64,000 nucleotides of DNA, taken from positions 6,014,001-6,078,000 of the forward strand of contig AP025179.1 in assembly GCA_021654635.1 (NCBI GenBank), given 5' to 3'. The stretch comes from Mycobacterium kiyosense. GTDB lineage: Bacteria; Actinomycetota; Actinomycetes; Mycobacteriales; Mycobacteriaceae. Below are positions 32,464 to 41,974 of the stretch, one piece after another. Both the position numbers and the translations under genes were made by a program. The notes beneath the pieces are model-generated. The model did not search any database. It had not been told where the DNA came from and was given only the letters and a program-made list of their open reading frames with translations. Position 1 is the stretch's first letter; each line of letters starts with the position of its first letter.

Positions 32464-35400
32464 CCGGCGCCTTTGTCCCTCCGCACAACTCGGCCCGCCG
32501 CGCCGCGCTGTTCGAGCAGCTGATCGTCGCGTTGACGTCCAGCGACACACCGGCGTTGGGTCTCCAGACCCGCGTCCCGGACGACCCCACCATCGCACTG
32601 CTGGACGCCTGGGCAACCGTCGGCGACGTGCTCGGCTTCTATTCGGACCGGATCGCCGATGAGGGGTACCTGTCTTCCGCTGTCCAGTCGGGTTCGATCC
32701 TGGCCATGGCCAACCTCGTCGGTTACCAACCGGTACCGAGCCTGGCCGCGCAGGTGCACATGGCCTACACGCTGGCCCCTGATGCGGCCGACGGCGCGGT
32801 CCAGTTCAGCCCCGGTCTGCTGTTCCAATCGGTGCCCGGTCCGGGTCAGCAACCGCAGACCTTCGAATCCGCCACCAAGCTGACCGCACGGCCCAGTTGG
32901 AACCTGCTGACGGTCAAAACCGGCCAACCGGTTCAACCCACCGACACCTCGCTGGTGGTTGACAGCACCACCGCGAAGCTGGGCCCCAACAGCGTGCTCT
33001 TGCTGCAGGCCGGCACCGGCCAGTACCCGGTCGCCGTCCAGTCCGCCACGGTTGACTACACGGCCAAGGTCACCAATGTGACGCTGCAGCAATCGGCGAT
33101 CCCGCCGCCGAAGGATCGGGCCGACAGTGTTGCGGCGGGTTCTTCGCAGGAGGTTCAGCCGCCTGCCAACACGACGGCCGCGATAGACGCTCTGCTCACT
33201 GACGGCCTCAGCAAGCCGGTACGAGCACCCAGCTCGTCGTACCCGCAGCCCCAGACATCGGGCAACGGCGCTCGAACACCCGCGTTCAGCACCGGCTCCG
33301 ACAGCGTGCCGCGGCTGCTGGCGGCCCTGCAGCCGTCCATCGCCCCAACGCTGTATGCCGCGCTCGGCTCCACCACCATTGGATCAGCGCCGGTGACGGG
33401 CGCATCGGTCATGGCGGTCGCGGCGGCCCCGTTCGGCGGCGCCGCCCCTCCGCAGCCCATCTTCAATGCCGGCGGCCAGCCGTCCGGCAGCCGCGACTGG
33501 CCGCTCGGCGATACCTTCGACCTGCAGTTCAGTGTCACCGCGGCGGACTTTCTGCTTTTGCACCAGGCCGCGTTGGAGGCGCTGGGCATCAGGTTGGATC
33601 CCGCCCGGGCCGGCCTACTGCAACGCATACTCGGACGCATCGAACAGGATCGGACAACCGAATATCCAGTCCTGGACGTGCAATGCAGTGCCGGGACGTT
33701 CACCAGCCAGGCCACGATCACCGTCAACCCGCGCGCCTTCCCACCGTCGCCCGCCACCCCAACGCCGGCCTCTTTCGGCGCAGTCACGCTCTCGACAAAC
33801 CCGGACCGCACGATTGCACTGGCCTACGCCGGCTACACGACGGCCGACCCGGCTTCGACACCCACACCCCCGCCGACGCCCGCGCTGACCGTGAACCTCG
33901 GTCTCAATCCCACCACCGGCGCGGTCACCCTGGCATTCACCGGCGGCCCGAACCAAGGCTCGTTGATCTGGGATCCCGCCGTGAACACCGTGTTCAACGG
34001 GCAGGTCGGGAACGCGCAAGTGACGATCGCCTGGTCGACCCCCACCGACGCGCCGCACTCGATCGCTCTCTCCATCGCGACGCCGCTGCCGCCGGCCGAC
34101 CCGACGCTGCTGCTGCTTGACGGGAACTACCCGGGAATCACCGCGGGCAGCTCGGTGCTGATCCACCAAGCGGAGACCGACATCTCGGTCGCCACGATCG
34201 CGCAGGTCCAGTCGGCTGACACGGTGTCCGTGAGTGGCTTCGGGATCACCGGCAAGGTCACGCAACTGAAGCTGGACAGGGCCTGGCTCGACAGCGGAGC
34301 CGTACTTCAATCCGCACTGCGGCCGGTGACCGTTTACGCACAGCCGACCGTGCTGCCGCTACAGCCGGCGCCGGTGACCGACGACGTGGCCGGTGTTTCG
34401 ATCGACCTCGGCGGCCTGGTCGCCGGCATGGATCCGGGCCGCCTGATCGCCGTGACCGGCACCCGCACCGATGTGCCGGGCGCGTCGGTTCCGGGCGGCG
34501 AGATCGCGACGGTCGCGTCGGTGTCGATGACCGCCGACGCCGGCGGCGCGCCCTACAGCACCCTGAACCTGGCGCAGCCGCTGGCCTTTAGCTATCAGCG
34601 CGCCACCGTGCAGGTCTACGGCAATGTAGTCTGCGCCCACCAGGGCGCGACGATCAAACAAGTGCTGGGTAGCGGCCAACCCGCGCAGGTGCCGCAGAGC
34701 TTCACGCTGTCAGCCGGGCCGCTGCTCGCCGACCCCGCGTCGTCGGTATCCGGCTACCGCTCCACCCTGTCCGTGACCGTGGACGGGGTGGGCTACGCCC
34801 AGGTCAACCGCGTCGACGACAACACGTCGGCGCAGGCTTTCGTGGCGAGAACCAATGCGTCGGGGCAAACCACGGTCGTGTTCCCGTCGCCGCTTCCGCC
34901 CGGCACCGGAAACGTCAACGCCACCTACCGGACCGGTGACGGCAGTCAGGGCAATGTGCCTTCCGGCCAGATAACGCAGCTGCTCAGCCGCCCGGCAAGC
35001 CTGAAGGGCGTCACCAACCCGTTGCCGGCCGTGGGTGGCACCGGCGGCGACGACCAAGACTCCGTGCGGGCCGCGGCGCCGTCGGGCCTGAGCTCGCTCG
35101 GGCGTGTTGTGACCGTCGGTGACTACGCCGCGCTGGCCGGGTCGGTTGCCGGCGTCGGCAAAGCCAGCGCCGCCCTGACCCCAGCCGGGGTGGTGGTCAC
35201 GATCGCCGGGACCGATCCGACAGCACTGAGCCCGCAAGGGGGGCTGTGTGCTGGTGTCGCCGCCGTCCTCGCCGCGGCCGGCGACCCGATGGTGCCGGTG
35301 CGGGTGCTGCCGGCCGATGTATACCTGATAGCCCTGAGTGCCAACGTGGTCGACGATCCAGCCGCCAATTGGGAGGACACCGTGACCGCGGTGCAGGGAG

Positions 35401-35729
35401 GCCTGCAGACGAGGTTCGGCTACGCTCGACAGAACCTTGGCCAGGACGTCGCGGTCAGCGATCTACTAGCCGCGGCGCACACCGCCCCGGGCGTGCTGTC
35501 GATCACGATCACCGGGCTGGCACTGGTGCCCGCGACGGCCTCTGCAACGGACCTGTCCAGGAAGCTGCCGACGCTGCTCACCCAGCCGGTGCCGGCGGTG
35601 GCCACGCTTGCCGCCGTCGCGGCTCAGTGGGGACTACCAACCACCCCCGGCGCGCCGACGCCGGCCGCGGTCGCTTACATCTCCGATGCGGTTCCCGGCA
35701 TCGTGACCCTGAACGAGCAGACATCGTGA
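32460..35729 (+). CDS. Baseplate J-like protein 2, large
   Basis: 1089 aa, intact. The N-terminus is like protein 1: DDPTIALLDAWATVGDVLGFYSDRIADEGYL. Long Pro/Thr/Ala-rich middle. The C-terminal region has GGDDQDSVRAAAPSGLSSLGRVVTVGDYAALAGSVAGVGKA, the gp6/J fold motif. Two non-identical J proteins in tandem are usual for actinobacterial eCIS and would form the wedge heterodimer. Coupled by ATGA upstream and GTGA downstream. Confidence 0.87.
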   Translation: MTGAFVPPHNSARRAALFEQLIVALTSSDTPALGLQTRVPDDPTIALLDAWATVGDVLGFYSDRIADEGYLSSAVQSGSILAMANLVGYQPVPSLAAQVHMAYTLAPDAADGAVQFSPGLLFQSVPGPGQQPQTFESATKLTARPSWNLLTVKTGQPVQPTDTSLVVDSTTAKLGPNSVLLLQAGTGQYPVAVQSATVDYTAKVTNVTLQQSAIPPPKDRADSVAAGSSQEVQPPANTTAAIDALLTDGLSKPVRAPSSSYPQPQTSGNGARTPAFSTGSDSVPRLLAALQPSIAPTLYAALGSTTIGSAPVTGASVMAVAAAPFGGAAPPQPIFNAGGQPSGSRDWPLGDTFDLQFSVTAADFLLLHQAALEALGIRLDPARAGLLQRILGRIEQDRTTEYPVLDVQCSAGTFTSQATITVNPRAFPPSPATPTPASFGAVTLSTNPDRTIALAYAGYTTADPASTPTPPPTPALTVNLGLNPTTGAVTLAFTGGPNQGSLIWDPAVNTVFNGQVGNAQVTIAWSTPTDAPHSIALSIATPLPPADPTLLLLDGNYPGITAGSSVLIHQAETDISVATIAQVQSADTVSVSGFGITGKVTQLKLDRAWLDSGAVLQSALRPVTVYAQPTVLPLQPAPVTDDVAGVSIDLGGLVAGMDPGRLIAVTGTRTDVPGASVPGGEIATVASVSMTADAGGAPYSTLNLAQPLAFSYQRATVQVYGNVVCAHQGATIKQVLGSGQPAQVPQSFTLSAGPLLADPASSVSGYRSTLSVTVDGVGYAQVNRVDDNTSAQAFVARTNASGQTTVVFPSPLPPGTGNVNATYRTGDGSQGNVPSGQITQLLSRPASLKGVTNPLPAVGGTGGDDQDSVRAAAPSGLSSLGRVVTVGDYAALAGSVAGVGKASAALTPAGVVVTIAGTDPTALSPQGGLCAGVAAVLAAAGDPMVPVRVLPADVYLIALSANVVDDPAANWEDTVTAVQGGLQTRFGYARQNLGQDVAVSDLLAAAHTAPGVLSITITGLALVPATASATDLSRKLPTLLTQPVPAVATLAAVAAQWGLPTTPGAPTPAAVAYISDAVPGIVTLNEQTS

Positions 35730-37861
35730 GCACCGACCGACAGAGCACACCCGTGTCGCTGTACAACCTGCTGCCCGCGATCTATCGGATGCGCGACGCG
35801 CAACAACAGGACACGCCGCTACTGGCCCTGCTGACCGCGATCGCCGGACAGGTCGACCAATTCGACGCCGACATCGGGCAGCTCTACGACAACTGGTTCG
35901 TCGAGACCTGTCAGCCCGAGTTGCTGCCCTATTTCGCACAATTGGTCGCGCTGTCACTCGGGCCGAGCTTGCCGACGAGCGCTTCAGACGCCGGCGCCGA
36001 CGCCGTCTGGCGCCGCGCCCAGGTCGCTGACGCACTCACCGACCGCAGACGTAAGGGCTCCTACTCGGTGTTGCAGGACTTGGCGAGGCAGGCGACCGGC
36101 TGGCCCGCGCTGGCGGTCGAGCTGCGCCAAGTCGCGCTGGCCACCCAGTCGGTACGGATGCCCGGCGTCGGGCGGCGGCGGCTGGTCGACTTGGGTGATT
36201 CGCAGGCTCTTGAGGTGTTGGGGACGCCGGCCTCGGACGCGGCGCCGATCGCCGACCTGCGCCGCCTGTCGTCGCACCGGACACCCGGCACCGTCGATCC
36301 GTCGGGTGTGGCGGTGTGGTTGTGGCGACTGGTTCCCGACCGGGTGAGCCAGGCCCCGGCCGCGAACGACGGCGAGGAACACCGCTTCACGTTCGACCAG
36401 CTCGGGAGAGCTCTTCCGCTCGCCGTGGTTCCGGTCAGCGCCCCCCACTGCCCACCTGCTACGGAGTTCGACGTGGCCACGACCATCACCCGGCGCGCCC
36501 TCGAGCTGCGCCTGGACGACTACTACGGACCCGCGCGCAGCATCTGCCTGTATCGCGGCGGCCAGGCCGTACCCCGCTCACAGATCCTCGTCGCCGACCT
36601 GAGCCGCTGGCACGAGCGAACACCGGACGGCCACGTCACCATCGACCCGCTCCTGGGCCGAATCGCGTTCCCGGCCCGGCGCCCACCGGACGAGGCGATC
36701 TCGGTGACGTACGCGCACCTCGGCATCGGAGCGATCGGCGGTGGCAGCTACCAGCGCCCGCTCGCAGCGACCGCGGACTATCAGGTCGGCCCTGGGCACC
36801 ACGCCAGCATCGAGAACGCGTTGCGGGCCTGGCATGCGGCCAACAAGAGCGGGAAAAAGCCCTACGCGGTAATCGAAATCAACGACGACGGCGTATACCG
36901 CGAGCACCTCGACATCAGGCTCGCCGCCGGCGAGCGATTGCAGATCCGGGCCGCGCAGGGACGCCGCCCCGTGATCATCCCCGTCGAGGCCGGCGGTGGC
37001 CGCGCCGACCGGTTCCGGGTGCGGGGCATCGACGATCCCGGCGCCGCCGATCTGCCGCACTTCTCGCTCGACGGTGTGTGGGTGGCGCGTCATTCGCTCG
37101 ACCTCTACGGCAGCTTCGATAGCGTGGCTCTGCGCCACTGCACGCTGGTACCGGCGGGCAGCCTGGCCGACGTGGAAGCGCCCGACCAGCGCGAGCTGCC
37201 CAGCCTGATCGTGCACGGCGCGCCGTGCCCGCTGTCGATCTCGTCGTCTGTCGTCGGCAAGATCCGCGTCGAAAGCCCCGAGACCGGGTTCGACCCGCTA
37301 CCACTGAGCGTTTGCGATTCGGTGCTCGACGCGTCGGGCCGGCACAGGTGCGCCGTGCTGGGGGCCGACGATCGGCCGGCCTGGGTGCGCCTGTCGCTCT
37401 CCCGGGTGACCGTCCTGGGAGGCGCCGACGTGCACAGCGTCGGGCTCGTCGAGGACTCGATTATCACCGGCGCCCTGGACTGCGAGCGGCGCCAGAGCGG
37501 GAAGGTGTCCAGCTGCTACATCGCGCCGGGCTCCCGCACCCCCAAGCGCATGAATTGCCAACCCGACACGGCGCTCGCCCGCGCGAAGCTCTCCGGGTTG
37601 GCAGTCCATCAGCGCCTGCGGCGGGCGGCCCGCATCGTCGAGCGCCTGGTGCCGCGCTTCGATGCCGTCCAGTTCGGCCAGGCCGCCTACGCGCGGCTCG
37701 CCGAGAGCGCGGCTCAGGAGCTCACGCACGGCGCTCACGACGAAGGCGAGCTCGGGGCGTACCACGACCTGTGGCAGCGGCAGCGAGTTGCCGACCTGCG
37801 GTGCCAGTTAGAACAGTTCACTCCCGTCGGAGTCGACATCGACCTCCGCTTTGCGACCTGA
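35726..37861 (+). CDS. Phage tail protein gpI-like/Afp12-like baseplate protein
   Basis: 711 aa from GTG 35726 (GTGA overlap). The N-terminal tail_P2_I type segment reads LYNLLPAIYRMRDAQQQDTPLLALLTAIAGQVDQFD and LYDNWFVETCQPELLPYFAQLVA. The second half contains a right-handed beta-helix-like region (FRVRGIDDPG, LYGSFDSVALRHCTLVP, LSLSRVTVLGGADVHSVGLVEDSIITGALDC), which may hold fibres or act in binding. Intact. Role inferred from family and position. Confidence 0.8.
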   Translation: MSTDRQSTPVSLYNLLPAIYRMRDAQQQDTPLLALLTAIAGQVDQFDADIGQLYDNWFVETCQPELLPYFAQLVALSLGPSLPTSASDAGADAVWRRAQVADALTDRRRKGSYSVLQDLARQATGWPALAVELRQVALATQSVRMPGVGRRRLVDLGDSQALEVLGTPASDAAPIADLRRLSSHRTPGTVDPSGVAVWLWRLVPDRVSQAPAANDGEEHRFTFDQLGRALPLAVVPVSAPHCPPATEFDVATTITRRALELRLDDYYGPARSICLYRGGQAVPRSQILVADLSRWHERTPDGHVTIDPLLGRIAFPARRPPDEAISVTYAHLGIGAIGGGSYQRPLAATADYQVGPGHHASIENALRAWHAANKSGKKPYAVIEINDDGVYREHLDIRLAAGERLQIRAAQGRRPVIIPVEAGGGRADRFRVRGIDDPGAADLPHFSLDGVWVARHSLDLYGSFDSVALRHCTLVPAGSLADVEAPDQRELPSLIVHGAPCPLSISSSVVGKIRVESPETGFDPLPLSVCDSVLDASGRHRCAVLGADDRPAWVRLSLSRVTVLGGADVHSVGLVEDSIITGALDCERRQSGKVSSCYIAPGSRTPKRMNCQPDTALARAKLSGLAVHQRLRRAARIVERLVPRFDAVQFGQAAYARLAESAAQELTHGAHDEGELGAYHDLWQRQRVADLRCQLEQFTPVGVDIDLRFAT

Positions 37862-37871
37862 AGGAAGACTC

Positions 37872-39587
37872 ATGTACGGCGATTTCTCAAGGCTGCCAGT
37901 CGGTTTCGCGGACCCGTTCTCCAGCGTGTTGGCCCAGCAGGGCCGGCTGCTGCTCGACGCGGAACTCAACGAGCAGAACGCGATCCTGCTGGACTACCTG
38001 CGCGACCTGACCACCGACCTGATCGGCCCCTTCGGTGGCCCCGCGCACCGGGCCGGCTTCTCGGTCGAGCCGGTTATCGAGGACGGCACGCTCCGGGCCG
38101 TGCGGCTCGGACGCGGGCATTACTACGTTTACGGTCTGCGCTGTCAGGCTCCGGCGCCCTACCAATACGCCGAAGAGGAGCTGCCGATCGGCGAGCACGA
38201 ACCGCCCGCCGTCATCTTTCTGGTGGTCTGGGAACAGTCGGTCAGCGCGCTGCAAGTACCCGAGCTCATCGACCCCGCGCTCAGTGCCAGCGTGCCGGAC
38301 ACGACGCGACGCAGCCAGGTGAAGTGGCGGCCGCTGGCCCGGCGCAAACTGCCGGTCGGCGACACCGACCTTACGGAACTCAAGCCAGACCAGATCATCC
38401 GCGCCTTCCACGAGTTCAATGCCAACCCGACCCACAAGCCGAGGCTGGGCGCTCGAGCCCACGCAGGCGGTGAGACCCGGCCGGGGCCAGCCACCGCCGC
38501 GACACCTTGGGGTTACCGCGGCGTCGAGAATCAGCTCTACCGCGTCGAGGTGCACCGTGGCGGTGACGCCGAGGAGGCGACCTTCAAGTGGTCGCGGGAC
38601 AACGGCAGCGTCGAGTTCGGCATCGAGGAGCTGAGCGAACCCGACGGCGACGTACGCACCGCCATCCTGCAACGTGTCTGGTACGACGCACGGCAGGGTC
38701 TGGCGGTCGGGGACTGGGTGGAACTGGTCGACGACCACTGGGCGCCGGTAGGCACGGCGCCCGCATTGATGCAGGTACAGGGCGTCAGCCTGGCAACACG
38801 ACAGGTCATGCTGTACGACACCGAAAAGAATCGTGCGGTCAACTCCACACTGCACCCGATCCTTCGCCGCTGGGACCAGCAACCCGACACCGAGGCGCCG
38901 GGCCACGGGATTCCGGTGCGGCTGGCCCAGCACGAATGGTTCGACCTCGAAGACGGGGTGCAGATCACGTTCGAGGCGCCCGAAGCCCAGTACGAGCGGG
39001 GGGATTACTGGACGATCCCCGCGCGAACGGCCACCGGCGGCGTCCTCTGGCCGCAGTCACGGGACAGTTCGCCCGCTCCCCTGGCGTTGCCCCCCGAAGG
39101 ACCCACCCGGTATTTGGCGCCGCTGGCCTTGCTCCCGCAGCCGCCGGGTAAACCGGTCGAACTTCGAGTGCTGTTCGGATATCGGGTCCGCGAACCCGAA
39201 ACGGGTTCGGAAACAGCCGTATCCCCGATGCCGCGGCAGCGACAGGCCGACGAGATAGCGACCACCGCCGTCCAGGCTGTGACCATTCGATTCTCATTGC
39301 GGTCCGTCTCGACGCTCGACCCGGGCACTATCCACCCGATCTTGGACGGGACAACCATCGGCCGGGCGGCCGACGCAGGAATCCACATTGACCATCCCGA
39401 CATTTCACGCCACCACGTTGCCTTCAATATCGCCGACGGGATCCTGTCCGTCATGGACCTCGGCTCCACCAACGGCACCGAGGTCAACGGCCACGAGCTC
39501 GCGCCGAGAGTGCCGGTGCCGCTGTCGCCCGGCGACCTGATCCAGGTCGGCTCCCCCGAGCTGCAGTTCCGGGTGGAGGCGGCTTAA
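37872..39587 (+). CDS. DUF6519 eCIS protein with a C-terminal FHA domain
   Basis: 571 aa from ATG 37872 with AAGGAAGA upstream. N-terminus GDFSRLPVGFADPFSSVLAQQGRLLLDAELNEQNAIL is the DUF6519 family, common at the end of eCIS operons. Residues about 485-571 are a forkhead-associated domain: TTIGRAADAGIHI, DISRHHVAF, DLGSTNGTEVNGHEL, with the GR, SRHH and NGT signature for phosphothreonine binding. It ends the structural operon; the next gene is convergent 16 bp away with no terminator seen. Confidence 0.85.
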   Translation: MYGDFSRLPVGFADPFSSVLAQQGRLLLDAELNEQNAILLDYLRDLTTDLIGPFGGPAHRAGFSVEPVIEDGTLRAVRLGRGHYYVYGLRCQAPAPYQYAEEELPIGEHEPPAVIFLVVWEQSVSALQVPELIDPALSASVPDTTRRSQVKWRPLARRKLPVGDTDLTELKPDQIIRAFHEFNANPTHKPRLGARAHAGGETRPGPATAATPWGYRGVENQLYRVEVHRGGDAEEATFKWSRDNGSVEFGIEELSEPDGDVRTAILQRVWYDARQGLAVGDWVELVDDHWAPVGTAPALMQVQGVSLATRQVMLYDTEKNRAVNSTLHPILRRWDQQPDTEAPGHGIPVRLAQHEWFDLEDGVQITFEAPEAQYERGDYWTIPARTATGGVLWPQSRDSSPAPLALPPEGPTRYLAPLALLPQPPGKPVELRVLFGYRVREPETGSETAVSPMPRQRQADEIATTAVQAVTIRFSLRSVSTLDPGTIHPILDGTTIGRAADAGIHIDHPDISRHHVAFNIADGILSVMDLGSTNGTEVNGHELAPRVPVPLSPGDLIQVGSPELQFRVEAA

Positions 39588-39603
39588 GTTGACGGACGGC
39601 GTG

Positions 39604-40005
39604 TTACGGAACCGTGGCTACGGTGGTCTGCCCCGGGTTCACCACCGCGATCGTGCCGGCCCAGGCGCACTGGCAGGTGGCCATCTCGTCGAAGACGGGG
39701 TCTCCGCAGACGGCGGCCGCTTGGGGCGGGGTCCATGGGTCCGCCGTGGCTGGGACGCAGGGGGCCGGGGTGAACGCACCGGCCTTGGCGGCGGTGGCGG
39801 CTATCACCGCCGGATTGGTCGGCGAGTTGCACATCCCGAAGGTCGGGATGTTGGTAAGCGGCAGGACGTCGGTGACAGTGGCGAGTTGGATGCCCGGCAC
39901 CGGCGCGGAGGCGACGTGCGGCGGGCCCGGCGTCACGGTGAGAATCGACGGAGCGACTCCCATGTCGCACATTATTTGGGCGCCATTGGCGACGAGAATT
40001 GCCAT
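39604..40005 (-). CDS. DUF4280 PAAR-like spike-tip protein
   Basis: 133 aa. MAILVANGAQIMCDMGVAPSILTV, then NIPTFGMCNSPTNPAV, TPAPCVPAT and ATCQCAWAGTIAVVNPGQ match the PAAR-like DUF4280 family, with conserved Cys pairs that may bind a metal at the spike apex. It is on the strand opposite to the operon, convergent with the FHA gene and divergent from the effector gene at 40165, so it is expressed separately. Confidence 0.87.
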   Translation of the reverse strand: MAILVANGAQIMCDMGVAPSILTVTPGPPHVASAPVPGIQLATVTDVLPLTNIPTFGMCNSPTNPAVIAATAAKAGAFTPAPCVPATADPWTPPQAAAVCGDPVFDEMATCQCAWAGTIAVVNPGQTTVATVP

Positions 40006-40164
40006 GTGTTAATAGTTTCAGAACGACAGACGGTATTCAACAAATTTCCCCCTAATTCGGCCGATTTTGTCCCCAGCCGCCGCGATCAGCTTCGTGGCGA
40101 ATCAATGGTTGAGTGCAGTGGCACCAAACTAGAATGCCGATAAAATAAATGAGGGACAACCAAC

Positions 40165-41282
40165 ATGACACGAGCTTTTAAAGCCGAACCGGCGTCGGCG
40201 CAGCCGACTCATCCACTTCGTGCTGTCGAAAAGATGCGATCTAGCCCAGGATTTGCGCTTGACCGCGACCTTCGGAACCGCATGGAGCATCGGTACGGCC
40301 GTGACTTCAGCAAAGTACGGCTACATGCTGACACTGCGGCAGCCGAGTCGGCGCATGCCATTCATGCTCGCGCGTACACGGTCGGACAACACATTGCCTT
40401 CGGCGCCGGGCAGTTTGCCCCTCATAACTCCGACGGCTTAAGGCTAATCACCCACGAACTCGCGCATGTGGTTCAGCAGACCGGATCAGACACGGCAGAG
40501 CCAGTCAAGCTGGACAATCCGGCTCACGCAGTCGAACGCGACGCGGAACGCGGCGCCGAGAGCGGTCGTGTCGCGGAGCGCACTCAGTCGAACGTTGTCC
40601 ACCGCTCCTTCATCGGTTCATTACTTGGTGGGGTCGCCGGTGCGGGCGCGGGCGCTGCGTTAGGCGGACTGGTGGGTGGCCCTATCGGTGCCATCGTTGG
40701 GGGGTTTCGTCGGCATGGTGGGTGGCGCTATCGCGGGCAATGCCGCCACAACAAAGGAACGTGCGTTAACTACTGACGAGATCAATTACGCAAAAGAGAT
40801 TTTCGTCAACAGTCTCGACTACTCCAAGATTCGAATCACACGAGACAGTATGTATGCGACGGGAGCACCGCGAACGATCGGTAATACTATTCACTTAAAA
40901 TCTAGCTGGGGACATTTCAAAGGAGATGGCCTGGAGCTTACAGAGGAGGGCCGGGACAACTCTGATCCACGAAATGACACATGCTTGGCAATTCCAAAAT
41001 GGCGGCCTAGCCTACATACCCCAAAGCGTGATTGCTCAAATCAAGGCTGCGTTGAAGGGTGGCGACCGAGGCGGAGCTTATGATTGGCGAGCGGCGCATA
41101 AAGAGAAGTTGCCATGGAGCAAATGGAACCCTGAACAACAGGCTAGCGCAGTCGAGGACTACAACAAGCTGCTCAGGGCAAGCAAAGACAAAACAGCAAC
41201 ACCTGACCAGATTGCCGAACTCGCCGTGCTCTCAACTTACGTGCGCTACGTCGTCAACCGGCAAGGAGCGCCTTCATGGTAA
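40165..41282 (+). pseudogene. DUF4157 effector-like protein with two HExxH motifs, frameshifted twice
   Basis: About 370 codons in three frames. The first has the DUF4157 eCIS core domain: FALDRDLRNRMEHRYGRDFSKVRLHADTAA and LITHELAHVVQQTGS (about residues 25-110), then a Gly-rich segment SLLGGVAGAGAGAALGGLVGGPIG. The frame shifts at G6 40699-40704 to TTDEINYAKEIFVNSLDYSKIRITRDS, then near 40950 to TTLIHEMTHAWQFQNGGLAYIP and WSKWNPEQQASAVEDYNKLL. The second HEMTH is a likely metallopeptidase-type site in the payload half. Removing one base at each point gives one frame. Confidence 0.8.
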
Positions 41283-41399
41283 AGCGAACTATTCACAAGG
41301 TCAGGCTATTCTAATAGTATTACTGAATATTGCACGCAATCTCGTGAAATCGAAATCGGAATCGCTGAATAAATCTGCATAGTCGACCGGCGCCTTGAT

Positions 41400-41968
41400 T
41401 CACGGCAAAGAGATCTCGCCATCTTCCCAGAAGCGAATTGCCCGTGCGATCTCATCGCACTCCGAACCAGGATCATCTCTATAACATTCACCGTACTTAA
41501 GCATCGCGATTAGGTTCAAGTACGTCACAATCGCCTCTCGTTCCCTGAGCGTGAACTGCGCCGCCCGCGTAAGAAAATATTCGTCATCGACCGGCAACGC
41601 AGGCGGAAAAAAGTTCGAATAAGACGAAGCTCACGATATCGTTGTTATCGAAGCAAAAAATTGTGTTCTGAGCTTGCTGGCTCATTGCTGAAATCCAGAT
41701 CCGCGGCAGGCGTAAGACTAGCCAACATATAGGCAGGCATATAATAGCGAAACGCCTGACTGGTAAATAGAGGCAATGAATCGGCGAAATTCCCGATCAT
41801 GTCCACTGAGACCTCTTGCCAACTCTTACCTCTGAAGTTCTCAGCAATCTGATCGCACTCTGGATCCTCACCTGGCTTGGCGACAACCAATATGTCGTCG
41901 CCCGGATAGGGCGTCTCGGCAAACGCCTCACGGATCGTCGCCATCGCGGACGAGTGCGCCTCAGTCAC
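41400..41968 (-). pseudogene. DUF6714-like putative immunity protein, two frame breaks in A6 runs
   Basis: Two fragments that join when one base is removed from each A6 run (41655-41660 and 41607-41612; T6 on the coding strand). Joined, they read MTEAHSSAMATIREAFAETPYPGDD, FTSQAFRYYMPAYMLASL, FFCFDNNDIVSFVLFELFPPALPVDDEYFL, FTLREREAIVTYL. Small acidic protein of about 189 aa, resembling the DUF6714 type often beside toxins. It starts six bases after the effector stop (41975), so the two would be co-transcribed. The immunity role is inferred from position. Confidence 0.6.
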
Positions 41969-41974
41969 GTCGTC

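Noticed and set aside
13549..39587. Prophage or type VI secretion system
   Set aside because: No capsid, terminase, portal, integrase or TssJ/L/M genes; DUF4255, AAA+, DUF6519 and DUF4157 point to eCIS.
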